Shown here: piece by piece, positions 10,019-19,575 of the stretch
Numbering within the stretch: position 1 is the stretch's first letter
Layout of the letters: every line of letters starts with the position of its first letter
Source of the DNA: Vibrio nigripulchritudo ATCC 27043
Lineage (GTDB): Bacteria > Pseudomonadota > Gammaproteobacteria > Enterobacterales > Vibrionaceae
Assembly: GCF_000222685.1 (NCBI RefSeq)
Contig: NZ_AFWJ01000035.1
Location: forward strand, 16,591 to 80,590
DNA: 64,000 nt
Direction of reading: 5' to 3'
Notes under the pieces: generated by a model
The model's database searches: none
Told to the model about the DNA's origin: nothing
What the model saw: the letters and a program-made list of their open reading frames with translations, nothing else
Program-made: the position numbers and the translations under genes

Positions 10019-10999
10019 TTATTTGTTGATAAAGAAATATTTATTCAGATATTGATTCAGCGGTCTGAATGCTGGGTTTGCCCAAGTAACGTACATTTTG
10101 GATCCGTCATCAGGATAAAATCCGGAAGCAATGTTTCCTTGGTTAATGAATGTGGTCCCTAGGTTACCAACCAGTTCACCACCGCCTTCATTGTTGTCAG
10201 GGTCTAACTTGTATTCATACATCAATCCAAGCAAAGCGCCTGGGTTTAGATTTACCTGAGTTTTGCCGTGAATATGGTCCACAACGCCTCCAATATGAGG
10301 CGTACCATCCTTGATACATGGTGTTGGTGTGCCTAGAGCACGGTCCGCTTTAAGCTGACCATTGCCATAATTACACTCGTTGAAGAATAGTGCTTCAAAA
10401 CTTTGTTGATCCGCAGTGCGTTTGTAGGTAGTCAACTTGGTTTTGAAGTTTTGATAGGCGTCATTCAGTTCACTACCGATCAGTGTGTTGCTGTTGCCAT
10501 CCACGTAATAGTCGAATACCTGCATGAGCTTTTGATAAGTGGTCAGAGATAAAGTCTCGTCTTTTCCTTTGTTGGTGAATACCAGCTCTAAGCCGTGAAC
10601 CTGCGATGTTGCCTGACTCAAAGCCAAGGCAAACTTATCTTCCTGGCTTTGACCCGTTGGTTCTGCTGCCATAATACCAATCACAACGGTTTTATTGTTG
10701 AAGCGCTCGTGGACATCTTTGTGCGACCATTTCACAAAGTTCTCAACTTGATTAATCACACGTTGATGCTGTTCAGTGGTGATGGATGGCGCAATAGCCA
10801 GAACGTAAATGCCCTTCTGGAAAGAGCAATTTGGAATGTCGTCTACTTTGGAACAGTGGTCAATACTGGAATAAACGTTCACACCCGATGGGGTATTGGT
10901 TTGCGAAGGCGTCAGATTACTCTCGGAGGCATCTTCTATTTTGCACCCTTGTAACAACAAGGACATAACCACAGGAAGAAATAGAATTTTTTTAAACAT
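10019..10999 (-). CDS. putative lipoprotein of unknown function
   Basis: The 326-residue protein starts with a lipoprotein signal (MFKKILFLPVVMSLLLQGC, lipidated Cys at residue 19) followed by a Ser/Thr/Asn-rich linker. The mature part is soluble, has four further cysteines in two close groups (HCSKVDDIPNC; FFNECNYG and PTPC) and a Gly/Asn-rich stretch near the end (DNNEGGGELVGNLG). I recognise no domain. Asp at +2 is absent (Lys instead), so by the E. coli Lol rule it should go to the outer membrane. No strong ribosome site precedes the ATG. It is transcribed alone, converging on the nitroreductase gene. Confidence 0.65.
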   Translation of the reverse strand: MFKKILFLPVVMSLLLQGCKIEDASESNLTPSQTNTPSGVNVYSSIDHCSKVDDIPNCSFQKGIYVLAIAPSITTEQHQRVINQVENFVKWSHKDVHERFNNKTVVIGIMAAEPTGQSQEDKFALALSQATSQVHGLELVFTNKGKDETLSLTTYQKLMQVFDYYVDGNSNTLIGSELNDAYQNFKTKLTTYKRTADQQSFEALFFNECNYGNGQLKADRALGTPTPCIKDGTPHIGGVVDHIHGKTQVNLNPGALLGLMYEYKLDPDNNEGGGELVGNLGTTFINQGNIASGFYPDDGSKMYVTWANPAFRPLNQYLNKYFFINK

Positions 11000-11333
11000 A
11001 CATTCACTAAAGATTGCGAAGTGTCAGCCACTCCAGGTTTCAATTGGTGCAGATCGCCATGGAAATCTGCGCAATAGGTAAAACTCTGGTCAAGCCAGGA
11101 TGCGTTATGCTCTTCCGTGAAATATTCAATTCAGCTCATTATGTGCAGAGGCGAGCTGAATTTTGATTTGTTTAAATACTGTGGGTATTGCATTTTTAGC
11201 TGCAAGCAAATAAGCGGAGGGGATTATATAGACAGGTTTTAAGAAAAGGTAGTGCGATTCTTAAACAATTTGTAAGGCTTTTTTAATGTCTTAATTTATG
11301 AAAGGGAGCGAATTACTCCCTTTCATATTTGGC
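11000..11333. other. gene-free spacer between the lipoprotein gene and frdD
   Basis: This stretch should hold the lipoprotein promoter and the end of the frd transcript. The only structure seen is an inverted repeat at 11300-11324 (GAAAGGGAG and CTCCCTTTC), 9 bases beyond frdD in the direction of frd transcription. It could end the frd mRNA, but no T run follows on that strand. No coding capacity is visible. Confidence 0.5.
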
Positions 11334-11711
11334 TTAAATCATGAACACAAAAATCACAGCCAGAGCAGAGATTAGCCCTGCAAAAGCGTAACAGGCGATT
11401 TTTCCCGCTATACCAGTATGAATTTTCAGATCGTGCATTCCATGATGAACTCGGTGCATGGCATGCCACATTGGTAGTGCAAGGGTGCCTATGACAAACA
11501 AACCGCCAATCAGGCTGGTGGCGAAACCAGACACTCTTTCATAGCTCAGCGCTTCGGCATCAATAATACCAAGAGGGGCTAGGATGCCCAGCACGAGAAT
11601 GGTTACCGGGGAGATCATTGCAAACCATGTCCCGCCTGCTCCAAACAGCCCCCACCAAATGGGTTCATCAGAGCGCTTTGGTGTTTTATCGATTTGATAT
11701 TGAGTATTCAT
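11334..11711 (-). CDS. frdD: fumarate reductase membrane anchor subunit D
   Basis: FrdD is one of two small membrane subunits that anchor fumarate reductase and bind menaquinol. The 125-residue product has three transmembrane helices and the family segments [17 protein letters not shown] and [14 protein letters not shown] longer reading frame starts at 11732, but 11711 is preferred: an AAGGAG site sits 6 bases before this ATG, and homologues begin close to it. It is the last gene of frdABCD. The chosen start overlaps none of frdC's reading frame, whereas the longer one would. Confidence 0.94.
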   Translation of the reverse strand: MNTQYQIDKTPKRSDEPIWWGLFGAGGTWFAMISPVTILVLGILAPLGIIDAEALSYERVSGFATSLIGGLFVIGTLALPMWHAMHRVHHGMHDLKIHTGIAGKIACYAFAGLISALAVIFVFMI

Positions 11712-11721
11712 TATTCGCTCC

Positions 11722-12105
11722 TTAAACCACAATCAAAACAATGAGGGAAATAAAAGCGACAGCCGCCCACTGACTCATCACAATCAGTTTCTTCTCGACA
11801 GGCTTACCTTTCCAGCGAATGGGCATAACTTGCGGCATCATGCTGAAAAACGTCTGAGCATGAAGCAGGCTGCCAGCCAGAGCGACAAGATTAATGCCGA
11901 TGACAACTGGGTTTGCCATAAAACCTAGCCAGCTTTGCCAGGCGTCGGGACCTTTGACTAAAGCCCCCAGCCCAAATGTCAGAAAGACCGTGAACAAAAC
12001 CAAAGGCAGAATGGTGGCTTCCCGCATCATGTAAAAACGGTAGAAAGGGTGATTCTTCCACCAGGTTCGCTTTACTTCGCGTACATAAGGTTTGCGGTTA
12101 CTCAT
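11722..12105 (-). CDS. frdC: fumarate reductase membrane anchor subunit C
   Basis: FrdC is the second membrane anchor of the fumarate reductase complex. The 127-residue protein begins [26 protein letters not shown], as FrdC proteins do, and has three hydrophobic helices. A motif near residue 82 ([16 protein letters not shown]) matches the quinone-site region of the family. It starts 2 bases after frdB ends, which suggests coupled translation, and frdD follows after 10 bases. Confidence 0.95.
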   Translation of the reverse strand: MSNRKPYVREVKRTWWKNHPFYRFYMMREATILPLVLFTVFLTFGLGALVKGPDAWQSWLGFMANPVVIGINLVALAGSLLHAQTFFSMMPQVMPIRWKGKPVEKKLIVMSQWAAVAFISLIVLIVV

Positions 12106-12107
12106 GG

Positions 12108-12866
12108 TTACGCCTCCTCTTTCACTGGTGAATCACTGGGTTTTAGCATGGCAATCACAAAGTCCATGGAAGAGGCGACTTTGCCCTGATTGACTGCGGC
12201 TGCCGGGTCGACGTTTTTAGGGCAAACATCCGAGCAGTAACCTACAAAGGTACAGCCCCATGCGCCATTCTGCCCGTTGATCAACCCCATGCGTTCAGCC
12301 TTGCCATTGTCACGGCTGTCTAAGTTGTAGCGATGCGCTAGGGTCAGAGCCGCTGGTCCCATAAATTCGGGGTTTAAGCCAAATTGTGGGCAGGCTGCGT
12401 AGCAAAGCCCGCAGTTGATGCATCCCGCGAACTGTTTGTACTTCGCCATTTGTTCTGGGGTTTGTAGGTTGGTGCCGTCTTCCGGCTTGCGATCGTTTCC
12501 TATGATGTAAGGCTTGATGGCTTCCAGACGTTCAATGAACGGCGTCATATCCACAATCAGATCTTTTTCAATAGGGAAATTCGCCAGTGGTTCGATGGTC
12601 ACGCCATCAGGGTATTCGCGAAGAAAGCTCTTACATGCCAGTTTAGGTACTCCGTTGACCATGATGCCGCAGGAACCACAGATCGCCATACGGCAGGACC
12701 AGCGATAGGAGAGATCTTTATCCAGATGATCCTTGATGTATCCAAGGGTGTCTAACACCGACATGGTTTCATCGAATGGCACGTCGAAGGTTTGAAGATG
12801 CGGTTCCGCGTCTTTTTCAGGGTCATAACGCAAGATGTCGACTTTTTGAATGCGATTGGCTGACAT
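12108..12866 (-). CDS. frdB: fumarate reductase iron-sulfur subunit
   Basis: FrdB carries electrons from menaquinol to the FAD of FrdA through three iron-sulfur clusters. All ligands are visible in the 252-residue protein: the [2Fe-2S] set in [10 protein letters not shown] with a later LACK, the [4Fe-4S] set [12 protein letters not shown], and the [3Fe-4S] set in [17 protein letters not shown]. The start ATG shares one base with the frdA stop codon (TAATG), a sign of translational coupling. It faces the cytosol, bound to the FrdC/FrdD anchor. Confidence 0.97.
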   Translation of the reverse strand: MSANRIQKVDILRYDPEKDAEPHLQTFDVPFDETMSVLDTLGYIKDHLDKDLSYRWSCRMAICGSCGIMVNGVPKLACKSFLREYPDGVTIEPLANFPIEKDLIVDMTPFIERLEAIKPYIIGNDRKPEDGTNLQTPEQMAKYKQFAGCINCGLCYAACPQFGLNPEFMGPAALTLAHRYNLDSRDNGKAERMGLINGQNGAWGCTFVGYCSDVCPKNVDPAAAVNQGKVASSMDFVIAMLKPSDSPVKEEA

Positions 12867-14671
12867 TATGCTTTCTCCTCTTCCGCTTTAGCGGCTTCTT
12901 CGGCTGCCGCTTTTTCTGCCGCTTCACCATATAAGCGAGCTTTAGGCTGCGATTTGGTGATGGTGACATCGCTGTACTGAATGCTTGGTGAGGCATCCGT
13001 CTGGTAGTAAGCCAGCGAATGTTTCAGGAACTGTTCGTCGTCGCGCTCGGTGCAGCCATCATCCAGTCGCTGGTGGGCACCGCGAGATTCTTTACGAAGG
13101 ATCGCGGAATGCACCATGGCTTCTGCTACTTCCAAACCGTAACCGACTTCAATGGCATACAGCAGATCGGTATTGAAGACTTTTCCTTTATCTTTGATGC
13201 TGACGCGTTTGTAGCGCTCTTTGAGTTCGGTGATTTTCTCGATAGTGGCTTGCATCAGATCTTCCTGGCGATAGATGCCACAGCCCGCTTCCATGGTATG
13301 ACCCATTTCGGTTCGGATGTCTGCCCAGTTTTCATCGCCCTCCTGACTCATCAGTGCCTGAATCCGTTCTTCAACCAACTGGTTTTGCGTTGCGATGGCA
13401 TCGTCATTCCAGCCTTTAAATTCAGATACTCGTTTGACGGCGTTTTCGCCAGCAACACGACCAAAGACCACAAACTCCGCTAATGAGTTGGAGCCAAGGC
13501 GATTCGCACCATGAAGCCCAACGGATGCGCATTCCCCCACAGCAAACAGACCTTTGATTCGGGTTTCACAAGCTTTGTCGGTTTCGATGCCACCCATGGT
13601 GTAGTGCACGGTTGGACGGATTGGGATGGGTTCTTTCGCTGGGTCGACATTCACATACGCTTTGGCCAGCTCGCAGATGAATGGCAGGCGCTCTTGCAGG
13701 TAGTCTTCGCCCAAATGGCGTAAATCCAGATGAACAACATCGCCGAGCGGATGTTTGATGGTGTTGCCTTTTTGCTGCTCATGCCAGAACGCCTGGGAAA
13801 CTTTGTCGCGTGGACCAAGCTCCATGTATTTGTTCTTAGGTTGTCCGACTGGGGTTTCCGGTCCCATGCCGTAATCTTGCAGGTAACGATAGCCGTTTTT
13901 GTTGACGATGATGCCACCTTCGCCCCGGCAGCCTTCCGTCATCAGGATCCCGGTGCCCGGTAGACCAGTCGGGTGGTATTGCACAAATTCCATATCGCGA
14001 AGTGGTACACCGTGGCGATACGCCATTGCCATACCATCGCCTGTTACGATCCCGCCGTTGGTATTACAGTGATAAACGCGACCAGCGCCACCAGTCGCCA
14101 GTACGACAGATTTGGCTTTAATGGTGACCAGTTCGCCTTCCGACATATGAATGGCGACTAAGCCCTGAACTTCCCCCTCATCAACAATCAAATCAACAAC
14201 GAAATACTCATCGAACCGATTGATGTTTGAATACTTTATAGACGTCTGGAACAGAGTATGAAGCATGTGAAAGCCCGTTTTATCCGCGGCGAACCACGTA
14301 CGTTCTACCTTCATTCCGCCAAAACGGCGCACGTTCACTTCACCGTTTTCTTTTCGGCTCCACGGACAGCCCCATTGCTCCATCTGAATCATTTCACGTG
14401 TGGCGTTTTCAACGAAATACTCCACCACATCTTGTTCACACAGCCAGTCTCCTCCACCGACGGTGTCATTGAAATGATTGTCTAAGCTGTCTTCATCTTT
14501 GATGACCGCGGCAGATCCCCCTTCCGCCGCAACCGTATGGGAACGCATGGGATAGACTTTGGAAATCAGAGCGATGTCCAGTTCTGGGTTTGCTTCTGCA
14601 GCAGCAATGGCAGTCCGAAGACCAGCGCCGCCAGCGCCGATGACTGCGATATCTGTGGTTATAGTCTGCAC
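12866..14671 (-). CDS. frdA: fumarate reductase flavoprotein subunit
   Basis: FrdA reduces fumarate to succinate at a covalently bound FAD during anaerobic respiration. From the GTG at 14671 it is 601 residues, the usual length, starting (M)[20 protein letters not shown]. This contains the dinucleotide fold, and the flavin-linking His lies in SHTVAAEGG near residue 44. Substrate-site segments HPTGLPG and [10 protein letters not shown] are present. The frame stays open to 14899, but the extra 76 residues are unlike any FrdA, and a GGAGGT site sits 6 bases before the chosen GTG. It is the first gene of frdABCD. A CRP-like site lies about 235 bases upstream; I see no FNR-type palindrome. The C-terminal 20 residues are an Ala/Glu/Lys tail. 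Confidence 0.95.
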   Translation of the reverse strand: MQTITTDIAVIGAGGAGLRTAIAAAEANPELDIALISKVYPMRSHTVAAEGGSAAVIKDEDSLDNHFNDTVGGGDWLCEQDVVEYFVENATREMIQMEQWGCPWSRKENGEVNVRRFGGMKVERTWFAADKTGFHMLHTLFQTSIKYSNINRFDEYFVVDLIVDEGEVQGLVAIHMSEGELVTIKAKSVVLATGGAGRVYHCNTNGGIVTGDGMAMAYRHGVPLRDMEFVQYHPTGLPGTGILMTEGCRGEGGIIVNKNGYRYLQDYGMGPETPVGQPKNKYMELGPRDKVSQAFWHEQQKGNTIKHPLGDVVHLDLRHLGEDYLQERLPFICELAKAYVNVDPAKEPIPIRPTVHYTMGGIETDKACETRIKGLFAVGECASVGLHGANRLGSNSLAEFVVFGRVAGENAVKRVSEFKGWNDDAIATQNQLVEERIQALMSQEGDENWADIRTEMGHTMEAGCGIYRQEDLMQATIEKITELKERYKRVSIKDKGKVFNTDLLYAIEVGYGLEVAEAMVHSAILRKESRGAHQRLDDGCTERDDEQFLKHSLAYYQTDASPSIQYSDVTITKSQPKARLYGEAAEKAAAEEAAKAEEEKA

Positions 14672-15033
14672 AGTTACCTCCGGTAAGAAACGACAAATGC
14701 AAAAACGACAGCGCACACCTTTGCGAGCCGTCCATGCGAAAATCTGTTGATCCATAGCCAGAGTGGTCTGGCGAGTAAGACCAACAATCCAATAAAAAAC
14801 CTTGATTCCTATGGGTATATTAAGAGAGGGGATTGCGGGGAAAATTGATGTATTCGGGCTTTTGCTTCGGTAATGCAAACAAGGGCATAGAATTTCCATA
14901 ATGTGTGATTACAGTCACTGAATGTGCGTTTCTATTCACCTTTGCTTATTAAGAACTACTCTGGGGAAGAAGCTGACACAGCGGGTTCAGAGAAGGTAAA
15001 ATGCGCGTCAGATGAAATGATAAGAGAGTCTCC
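14672..15033. other. divergent intergenic region frdA / epmA
   Basis: This 362-base spacer must hold the promoters of both frdABCD and epmA. The one motif I can support is the CRP-like site at 14904-14919. No FNR-type palindrome (TTGAT-N4-ATCAA) is visible, although frd operons are usually anaerobically induced. Confidence 0.55.
14904..14919. promoter_or_regulatory. CRP-like binding site between frdA and epmA
   Basis: TGTGATTACAGTCACT matches the CRP consensus TGTGA-N6-TCACA at 9 of 10 positions. It lies in the divergent spacer, about 235 bases from the frdA start and 115 bases from epmA. Control of frd by CRP is the more plausible assignment. Confidence 0.6.
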
Positions 15034-16008
15034 ATGTCTTTGAATCAGTGGCAACCCACTGCCCAACTTTCCCAGCTAAAACAACGTGCAGAATTGATTG
15101 CTCGAATCCGGTCATTCTTTTATGAAAGAGGTGTATTGGAGGTAGACACTCCAGCGATGAGCCACGCGACGGTAACGGATATTCACCTGCATACATTCAA
15201 GACCCAGTTTGTCGGACCGGGTTATGCTGACGGCAGTGCACTCTTCTTAATGACCAGCCCCGAGTTTCACATGAAACGCTTGTTAGCCGCGGGAAGCGGG
15301 TCGATTTACCAGATTTGTAAGTCATTTCGGAATGAAGAAAACGGGCGTTTTCATAACCCGGAATTCACCATGCTGGAGTGGTATCGCGTTGATTTCGACC
15401 ATCACGACTTAATGGATGAGATGGATGCCTTACTGCAACTCACTCTGGGCTGTGCGTCAGCGGAGCGGATGACTTATCAAAATGCGTTTATTGATACTCT
15501 GGGAGTGTGTCCGCTAGAGGGCAAGATGTCTGAACTTAAGCAAGCTGCGGCGAAACTGGGCTTAAGTGATATCGCCGAGCCTGAAGAAGACAGAGACACT
15601 TTGCTTCAGTTGTTGTTTAGCATGGGTGTGGAAACCAAAATTGGTCAGGAAGTGCCAGCGTTTGTTTACGACTTTCCCGCTTCTCAGGCGGCATTGGCGA
15701 AAATCAACGCAACGGATCCGCGGGTTGCTGATCGGTTTGAGGTCTATTTTAAAGGCATTGAACTGGCTAACGGTTTCCATGAGCTGGATAACCCGAAAGA
15801 GCAGTTGGCACGGTTTGAGCGGGATAACGCACAGCGCGAAACCATGGGATTAGAGCCGCAGCCGATTGATCACCATTTAATTGAAGCGTTGAAGTCTGGC
15901 TTGCCTCAGTGTGCTGGTGTGGCATTGGGTATTGATCGCTTAGTCATGCTGGCACTGGGTGCTTCACACATTGACGAGGTCACCGCTTTTCCGTTTCCTC
16001 GGGCGTGA
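15034..16008 (+). CDS. epmA: EF-P--(R)-beta-lysine ligase EpmA (GenX/PoxA)
   Basis: EpmA is a short paralogue of class II lysyl-tRNA synthetase that activates (R)-beta-lysine and joins it to Lys34 of EF-P instead of to a tRNA. The 324-residue protein has the class II catalytic core without an anticodon-binding domain. Motif 2 is in [20 protein letters not shown] and motif 3 is in [15 protein letters not shown]. The substrate EF-P (6182) and the beta-lysine maker EpmB (5127) are encoded 9-10 kb upstream. It is transcribed divergently from frdABCD and followed by its own terminator. Confidence 0.97.
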   Translation: MSLNQWQPTAQLSQLKQRAELIARIRSFFYERGVLEVDTPAMSHATVTDIHLHTFKTQFVGPGYADGSALFLMTSPEFHMKRLLAAGSGSIYQICKSFRNEENGRFHNPEFTMLEWYRVDFDHHDLMDEMDALLQLTLGCASAERMTYQNAFIDTLGVCPLEGKMSELKQAAAKLGLSDIAEPEEDRDTLLQLLFSMGVETKIGQEVPAFVYDFPASQAALAKINATDPRVADRFEVYFKGIELANGFHELDNPKEQLARFERDNAQRETMGLEPQPIDHHLIEALKSGLPQCAGVALGIDRLVMLALGASHIDEVTAFPFPRA

Positions 16009-16028
16009 ATATTCAAACACACAAAAAC

Positions 16029-16054
16029 AAAAACCACCGTTAGGTGGTTTTTGT
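16029..16054 (+). terminator. Rho-independent terminator of epmA
   Basis: AAAAACCACC and GGTGGTTTTT form a perfect stem around GTTA, ending in a T-rich tract. Confidence 0.92.
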
Positions 16055-16297
16055 TTATCACAATGTTTTCTAAGCACAGGTAAATGAATTAAATAGTACT
16101 TACGTTGAAACAAGTATCTAACTCACCTGTTGTGGCAATGACTATCAAAGTAGGAAGCTTTGAGTGCCCCATTGCCAGGGCTTAGGAGGATTCAAGGTCT
16201 GGGATTGAGGTCGTGTTCTCGCAAGCAGACGAAATCACTATATCGCCTCTTTTTTATGAATGCAAATGGTTCTCAATATCGTTATTAAGTTCGGGAC

Positions 16298-17185
16298 TCA
16301 TGACACAAGAATTCCGGTTCCTACTACCGCCAATATCGCGCCTATCCATGCATAAGGGTTAGGGCGCTGTCGGGTATAAATCCAAAGCAGAGGCAGCACC
16401 ATGATAGGGGTAGTCGATGACAGCAGAGCCACCATACCAACGTTTCCATCTCTTAATGCGTAAAGGATCAAAGTCATCCCAACCGCCATGGCAAGGAAGC
16501 CGTTCACGGCACAGATCCACAGAATGCGTAAGTTGATGGGCTTAATCGGGCGAGAAAGTTTCGCCCCAGTCATTCGGAACGCGCAATGAGCAAGAAAAGC
16601 AGCAATCATGCGAATAGCAGACGCGGCAACAGGGTCGATATCACCTTGCATCACGGGTTTGGCAATAATTCCACCCAGCGCCTGACAAAGTGCCGCGAGC
16701 AAACCTAATCCGATACCGATAGCAATGCTGCCTTGTACCGCTTCCCACTCGTGCTGACCTTGTTTCTTCTTGCCAAAGAAAATAGCAGTCATAACACCAG
16801 AAAAAACCAGTACTGAACCAATAAGCTCGATACCAGATAAGGTTTCACTGAAGATCCAGTAACCCAGAATGGCAGAAAATACCGCGTGACAGGAAAACAG
16901 CAATCCTGCCTGGCGTGGACCCATGCGATTCATACAGGCGAACAGAGCGGTATCGCCGATGAAGATGCCAACCAATCCCGACAACGCCATAGGCAGAATA
17001 TGGTCGCTGGTAATGGTGCTCCATCCACCAGTAAAAAGCGCCATTACAATCAGAATGGCGGAAGTGCAGCCCATACGCCAGCGGCTATAGGAGAATGACC
17101 CCAGGTGTCTTGCTGGGGTAACTGAGATAATGCTGGAAATTGCCCATAGAAATGCGGCAGCCAGTGCCAGCCATTCGTAAGTCAT
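16298..17185 (-). CDS. EamA/DMT-family transporter
   Basis: The 295-residue protein has ten predicted hydrophobic helices in two repeated halves of five, the arrangement of the EamA (drug/metabolite transporter) superfamily. The first half contains GLVGIFIGDTALFACMNRMG and GSVLVFSGVMTAI; the second has ALRDGNVGMVALLSSTTPIM, which is the usual EamA repeat signature. Members export amino acids, metabolites or drugs from the cytosol, and the substrate cannot be told from sequence. It lies alone in an accessory interval between epmA and psd. I see no clear ribosome site or terminator. Confidence 0.85.
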   Translation of the reverse strand: MTYEWLALAAAFLWAISSIISVTPARHLGSFSYSRWRMGCTSAILIVMALFTGGWSTITSDHILPMALSGLVGIFIGDTALFACMNRMGPRQAGLLFSCHAVFSAILGYWIFSETLSGIELIGSVLVFSGVMTAIFFGKKKQGQHEWEAVQGSIAIGIGLGLLAALCQALGGIIAKPVMQGDIDPVAASAIRMIAAFLAHCAFRMTGAKLSRPIKPINLRILWICAVNGFLAMAVGMTLILYALRDGNVGMVALLSSTTPIMVLPLLWIYTRQRPNPYAWIGAILAVVGTGILVS

Positions 17186-17252
17186 CGCGCTTAAAAAAAT
17201 CAGGTGGTTACAAGGTTTTCACTATGCCTGATTTCCTTAGCAACAACTACAC

Positions 17253-17966
17253 TTATTTCCAACGGAAATGAGAAGGTTGAGGGTAATGTTCAATGGCTTC
17301 GGACGGGCAGTCGCAGAAGACGCCATCCACTCCAATTTCAGACAGCCATTGCCAGTCTTCGAGTTGGTTTACGGTGTACACATAAACCGCTAACCCGCGC
17401 AACTTGGCGTCTTGCACAAAATCCTGATCGATGACGTCGAGGTCAATATTGACGGAATCGGCTTTGAGCCGTTGGGCAAATTTTGCTTTGTCTGTGCCTT
17501 TAGACCCAGTCAGTGCGCCAATCAAGGTTTGGGGACGAGAGCGTTTGATTTGTGCTAGCCAGTCATGGTTGAAAGAAGAGACGATCAGTTGCTCTTCCTG
17601 AAATCCGTAATCAGATAACGCTAAATCCAAGTGAGAATAAAGCTGCTCTAAATTATCGATGCCTTTTACTTCGATATTCAGTGCGCACTGACCCTGTATA
17701 AGATCCATGACTTGCTTGAGAGTCGGAATCACTTCTCCGTTACCAGCGTCCAGTTTTTGCAGGCTGCTTTTATCAAACCATTTCAGTAGTCCAATGCCAT
17801 TGGTGGTTCGGTTCAACCATTTATCGTGGATCACCCAAAGTTCGCCGTCCTGTTCATGGATATCCAGTTCGATTGCGGGGGCACCACTGTCTAGTGCCGC
17901 CTGAAAAGCGGCTAAAGTGTTTTCCGGGTGTGTTGCGCGCACACCGCGATGTGCAATGATGATCAT
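17253..17966 (-). CDS. glycerophosphodiester phosphodiesterase (UgpQ-like)
   Basis: This enzyme hydrolyses glycerophosphodiesters to glycerol 3-phosphate and an alcohol. The 237-residue product has the GDPD catalytic motif right at the N-terminus (IIAHRGVRATHPENT), then AIELDIHEQDGELWVIHD with the metal ligands and second catalytic His. No signal peptide is present, so it should act in the cytosol. The frame is open to 18002, but the ATG at 17966 is preferred: it follows a GGAG site 8 bases upstream, homologues begin just before the HRG motif, and it avoids overlap with the upstream transporter. The 20-base gap suggests co-transcription with that gene. Confidence 0.9.
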   Translation of the reverse strand: MIIIAHRGVRATHPENTLAAFQAALDSGAPAIELDIHEQDGELWVIHDKWLNRTTNGIGLLKWFDKSSLQKLDAGNGEVIPTLKQVMDLIQGQCALNIEVKGIDNLEQLYSHLDLALSDYGFQEEQLIVSSFNHDWLAQIKRSRPQTLIGALTGSKGTDKAKFAQRLKADSVNIDLDVIDQDFVQDAKLRGLAVYVYTVNQLEDWQWLSEIGVDGVFCDCPSEAIEHYPQPSHFRWK

Positions 17967-17986
17967 TATTGAGCTCCGTGAAAAGA

Positions 17987-19438
17987 TCAGTTCAATAGCC
18001 ACATCGCTACGTACACGATGCCTAAGCCAATTATACCCATGATAAGACCTGTTTTCGCCATGTCCCGGCTCTCGACCAGCCCTGTGGAATAAGCGAGAGA
18101 ATTCGGTGGTGTTGAAACGGGAAGAATCATGCCCAGAGAGGCAGAAAACGCGACCACCACAAGCAAAGCCTGCAAGCCGCCGATTTCAGCTAATGCCGGC
18201 ATGGATGCCCCGATGGCGGCAGCGATTGGCATCAGCAAGTTAGCCGTTGCGGTATTCGACATGAAATTTGCCATCAACCAACAAACTATAGACAGAGTTA
18301 GCACCACTGCGGTTGGAGAAAGCGCATCGTAATCAATGGCGTGTGCTAAGGCGCTGGCAAGCCCGGTTTTGTCCAGTGCGATACCAATCGCTATCCCTCC
18401 GGCAACCAGCCAGAGTACGTCCCAATTGATCTGTTTCAGCTCTGCCTTTCCCATGATGCCCGTTAAGGTGAATACCGCGAGAGGAATAACTGAAACGACA
18501 TAGGTGTTCATGCCGTGCAGCTTTGTTGTCATCCATAGGAGAATGGTGATGGCGAAAGTGATGTAAACTACGATGGCGCGCCAGCCACGTTTAAACGTGC
18601 CACCCAGTTTCAATGTCATGCTTTCTTGGGAAGCGGGGAACAGTTTTTGTAGAAGAAACCATGCAATGGTGAGCTGGATGAGAACAAACGGGAGTCCCAT
18701 CGTCATCCAAGAAAGGAAATCGATACTGTTGTCGCCAGTCAGATACTGCAAAGCAATGGCGTTAGGCGGCGTTCCAATCGGAGTTGCTATGCCTCCTGTA
18801 TTGGCAGCGATAGGGATGCAAAGTACAAGTGCCTTGACGCCGGTATCTCCCTTTGGAGCTGATGCCACAATAGGACCAAGCAATGCCAGCATCATTACTG
18901 TTGTCGCCGTATTGGACATAAACATAGAGAAAACAGCGGTTATCAGCATCAGACCCAGCATGATAAATCTGGGTTGGTGCCCAAACGGTTTGAGCAACAC
19001 TCGGGCCAGATTGTTATCCAAATCGTATTTGGACGCTGCAATGGCTAAAGCGAATCCGCCCATAAATAGAATGATGATAGGGGAGGAGAAAGCGCCCAAT
19101 ATATCGGTGTAAGTCAGTAGCTCTCCCAATTCATGCCCAGGTGGTGGATTTCGGAAAAGGTGTAGCCCTTTGTCTGACAACATCACCAGTTCGAGTGCGA
19201 TGATCAGTATTGAAGTTGCGAATACAGGGACAGGTTCCAGTACCCATAAGAGTGCAGCGAGCAAAAAGATGGCGAGTAAACGATGCTGAATTAAAGTGAG
19301 ATCTTCGATGGGGATGGCATCGGCGGGAATCAGTAATACAAGAATAGGAAGAGCGAAGCTTATCGCCAGCTTTATAATCACCGAAGTGTTTTTAGGAACC
19401 ATGCTTTTCTCGCCAACTTTCTCACTGGGAACTAGCAT
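17987..19438 (-). CDS. SLC13/DASS-family sodium:dicarboxylate (anion) symporter
   Basis: The 483-residue membrane protein belongs to the divalent anion:sodium symporter family, whose structural model is VcINDY of Vibrio cholerae. Two copies of the substrate- and sodium-binding Ser-Asn-Thr motif are visible, MSNTATT and MSNTATA, each followed by a hinge region (IGTPPNAIA; VSTPPNSLA). Likely cargo is succinate, fumarate, malate or a similar acid. Two ATG starts are possible: 19438 or 19402 (MVPKNTS), and neither has a convincing ribosome site. It appears to lead a two-gene unit with the glycerophosphodiesterase. Confidence 0.9.
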   Translation of the reverse strand: MLVPSEKVGEKSMVPKNTSVIIKLAISFALPILVLLIPADAIPIEDLTLIQHRLLAIFLLAALLWVLEPVPVFATSILIIALELVMLSDKGLHLFRNPPPGHELGELLTYTDILGAFSSPIIILFMGGFALAIAASKYDLDNNLARVLLKPFGHQPRFIMLGLMLITAVFSMFMSNTATTVMMLALLGPIVASAPKGDTGVKALVLCIPIAANTGGIATPIGTPPNAIALQYLTGDNSIDFLSWMTMGLPFVLIQLTIAWFLLQKLFPASQESMTLKLGGTFKRGWRAIVVYITFAITILLWMTTKLHGMNTYVVSVIPLAVFTLTGIMGKAELKQINWDVLWLVAGGIAIGIALDKTGLASALAHAIDYDALSPTAVVLTLSIVCWLMANFMSNTATANLLMPIAAAIGASMPALAEIGGLQALLVVVAFSASLGMILPVSTPPNSLAYSTGLVESRDMAKTGLIMGIIGLGIVYVAMWLLN

Positions 19439-19524
19439 AAGACAAGACGAATTCGCGTACTAAGATCGTGTCGGTAGTTTGAGAAGCCGTGGGAGACTAT
19501 CGAATAGAAGTTTGTTTTTATCAA

Positions 19525-19555
19525 AAACAAAAAGGCAGCTCATTGAGCTGCCTTT
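19525..19555 (-). terminator. Rho-independent terminator of rsgA-psd
   Basis: AAAGGCAGCTC and GAGCTGCCTTT pair around ATT. Read on the minus strand the stem is followed by TTTTTGTTTTTG, about 20 bases past the psd stop codon. Confidence 0.92.
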
Positions 19556-19575
19556 CCAATTTCGGGGAAAGCGAT

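Noticed and set aside
14672-14899. 76-residue N-terminal extension of frdA
   Set aside because: It is unlike any FrdA, and a GGAGGT site sits just before the GTG at 14671.
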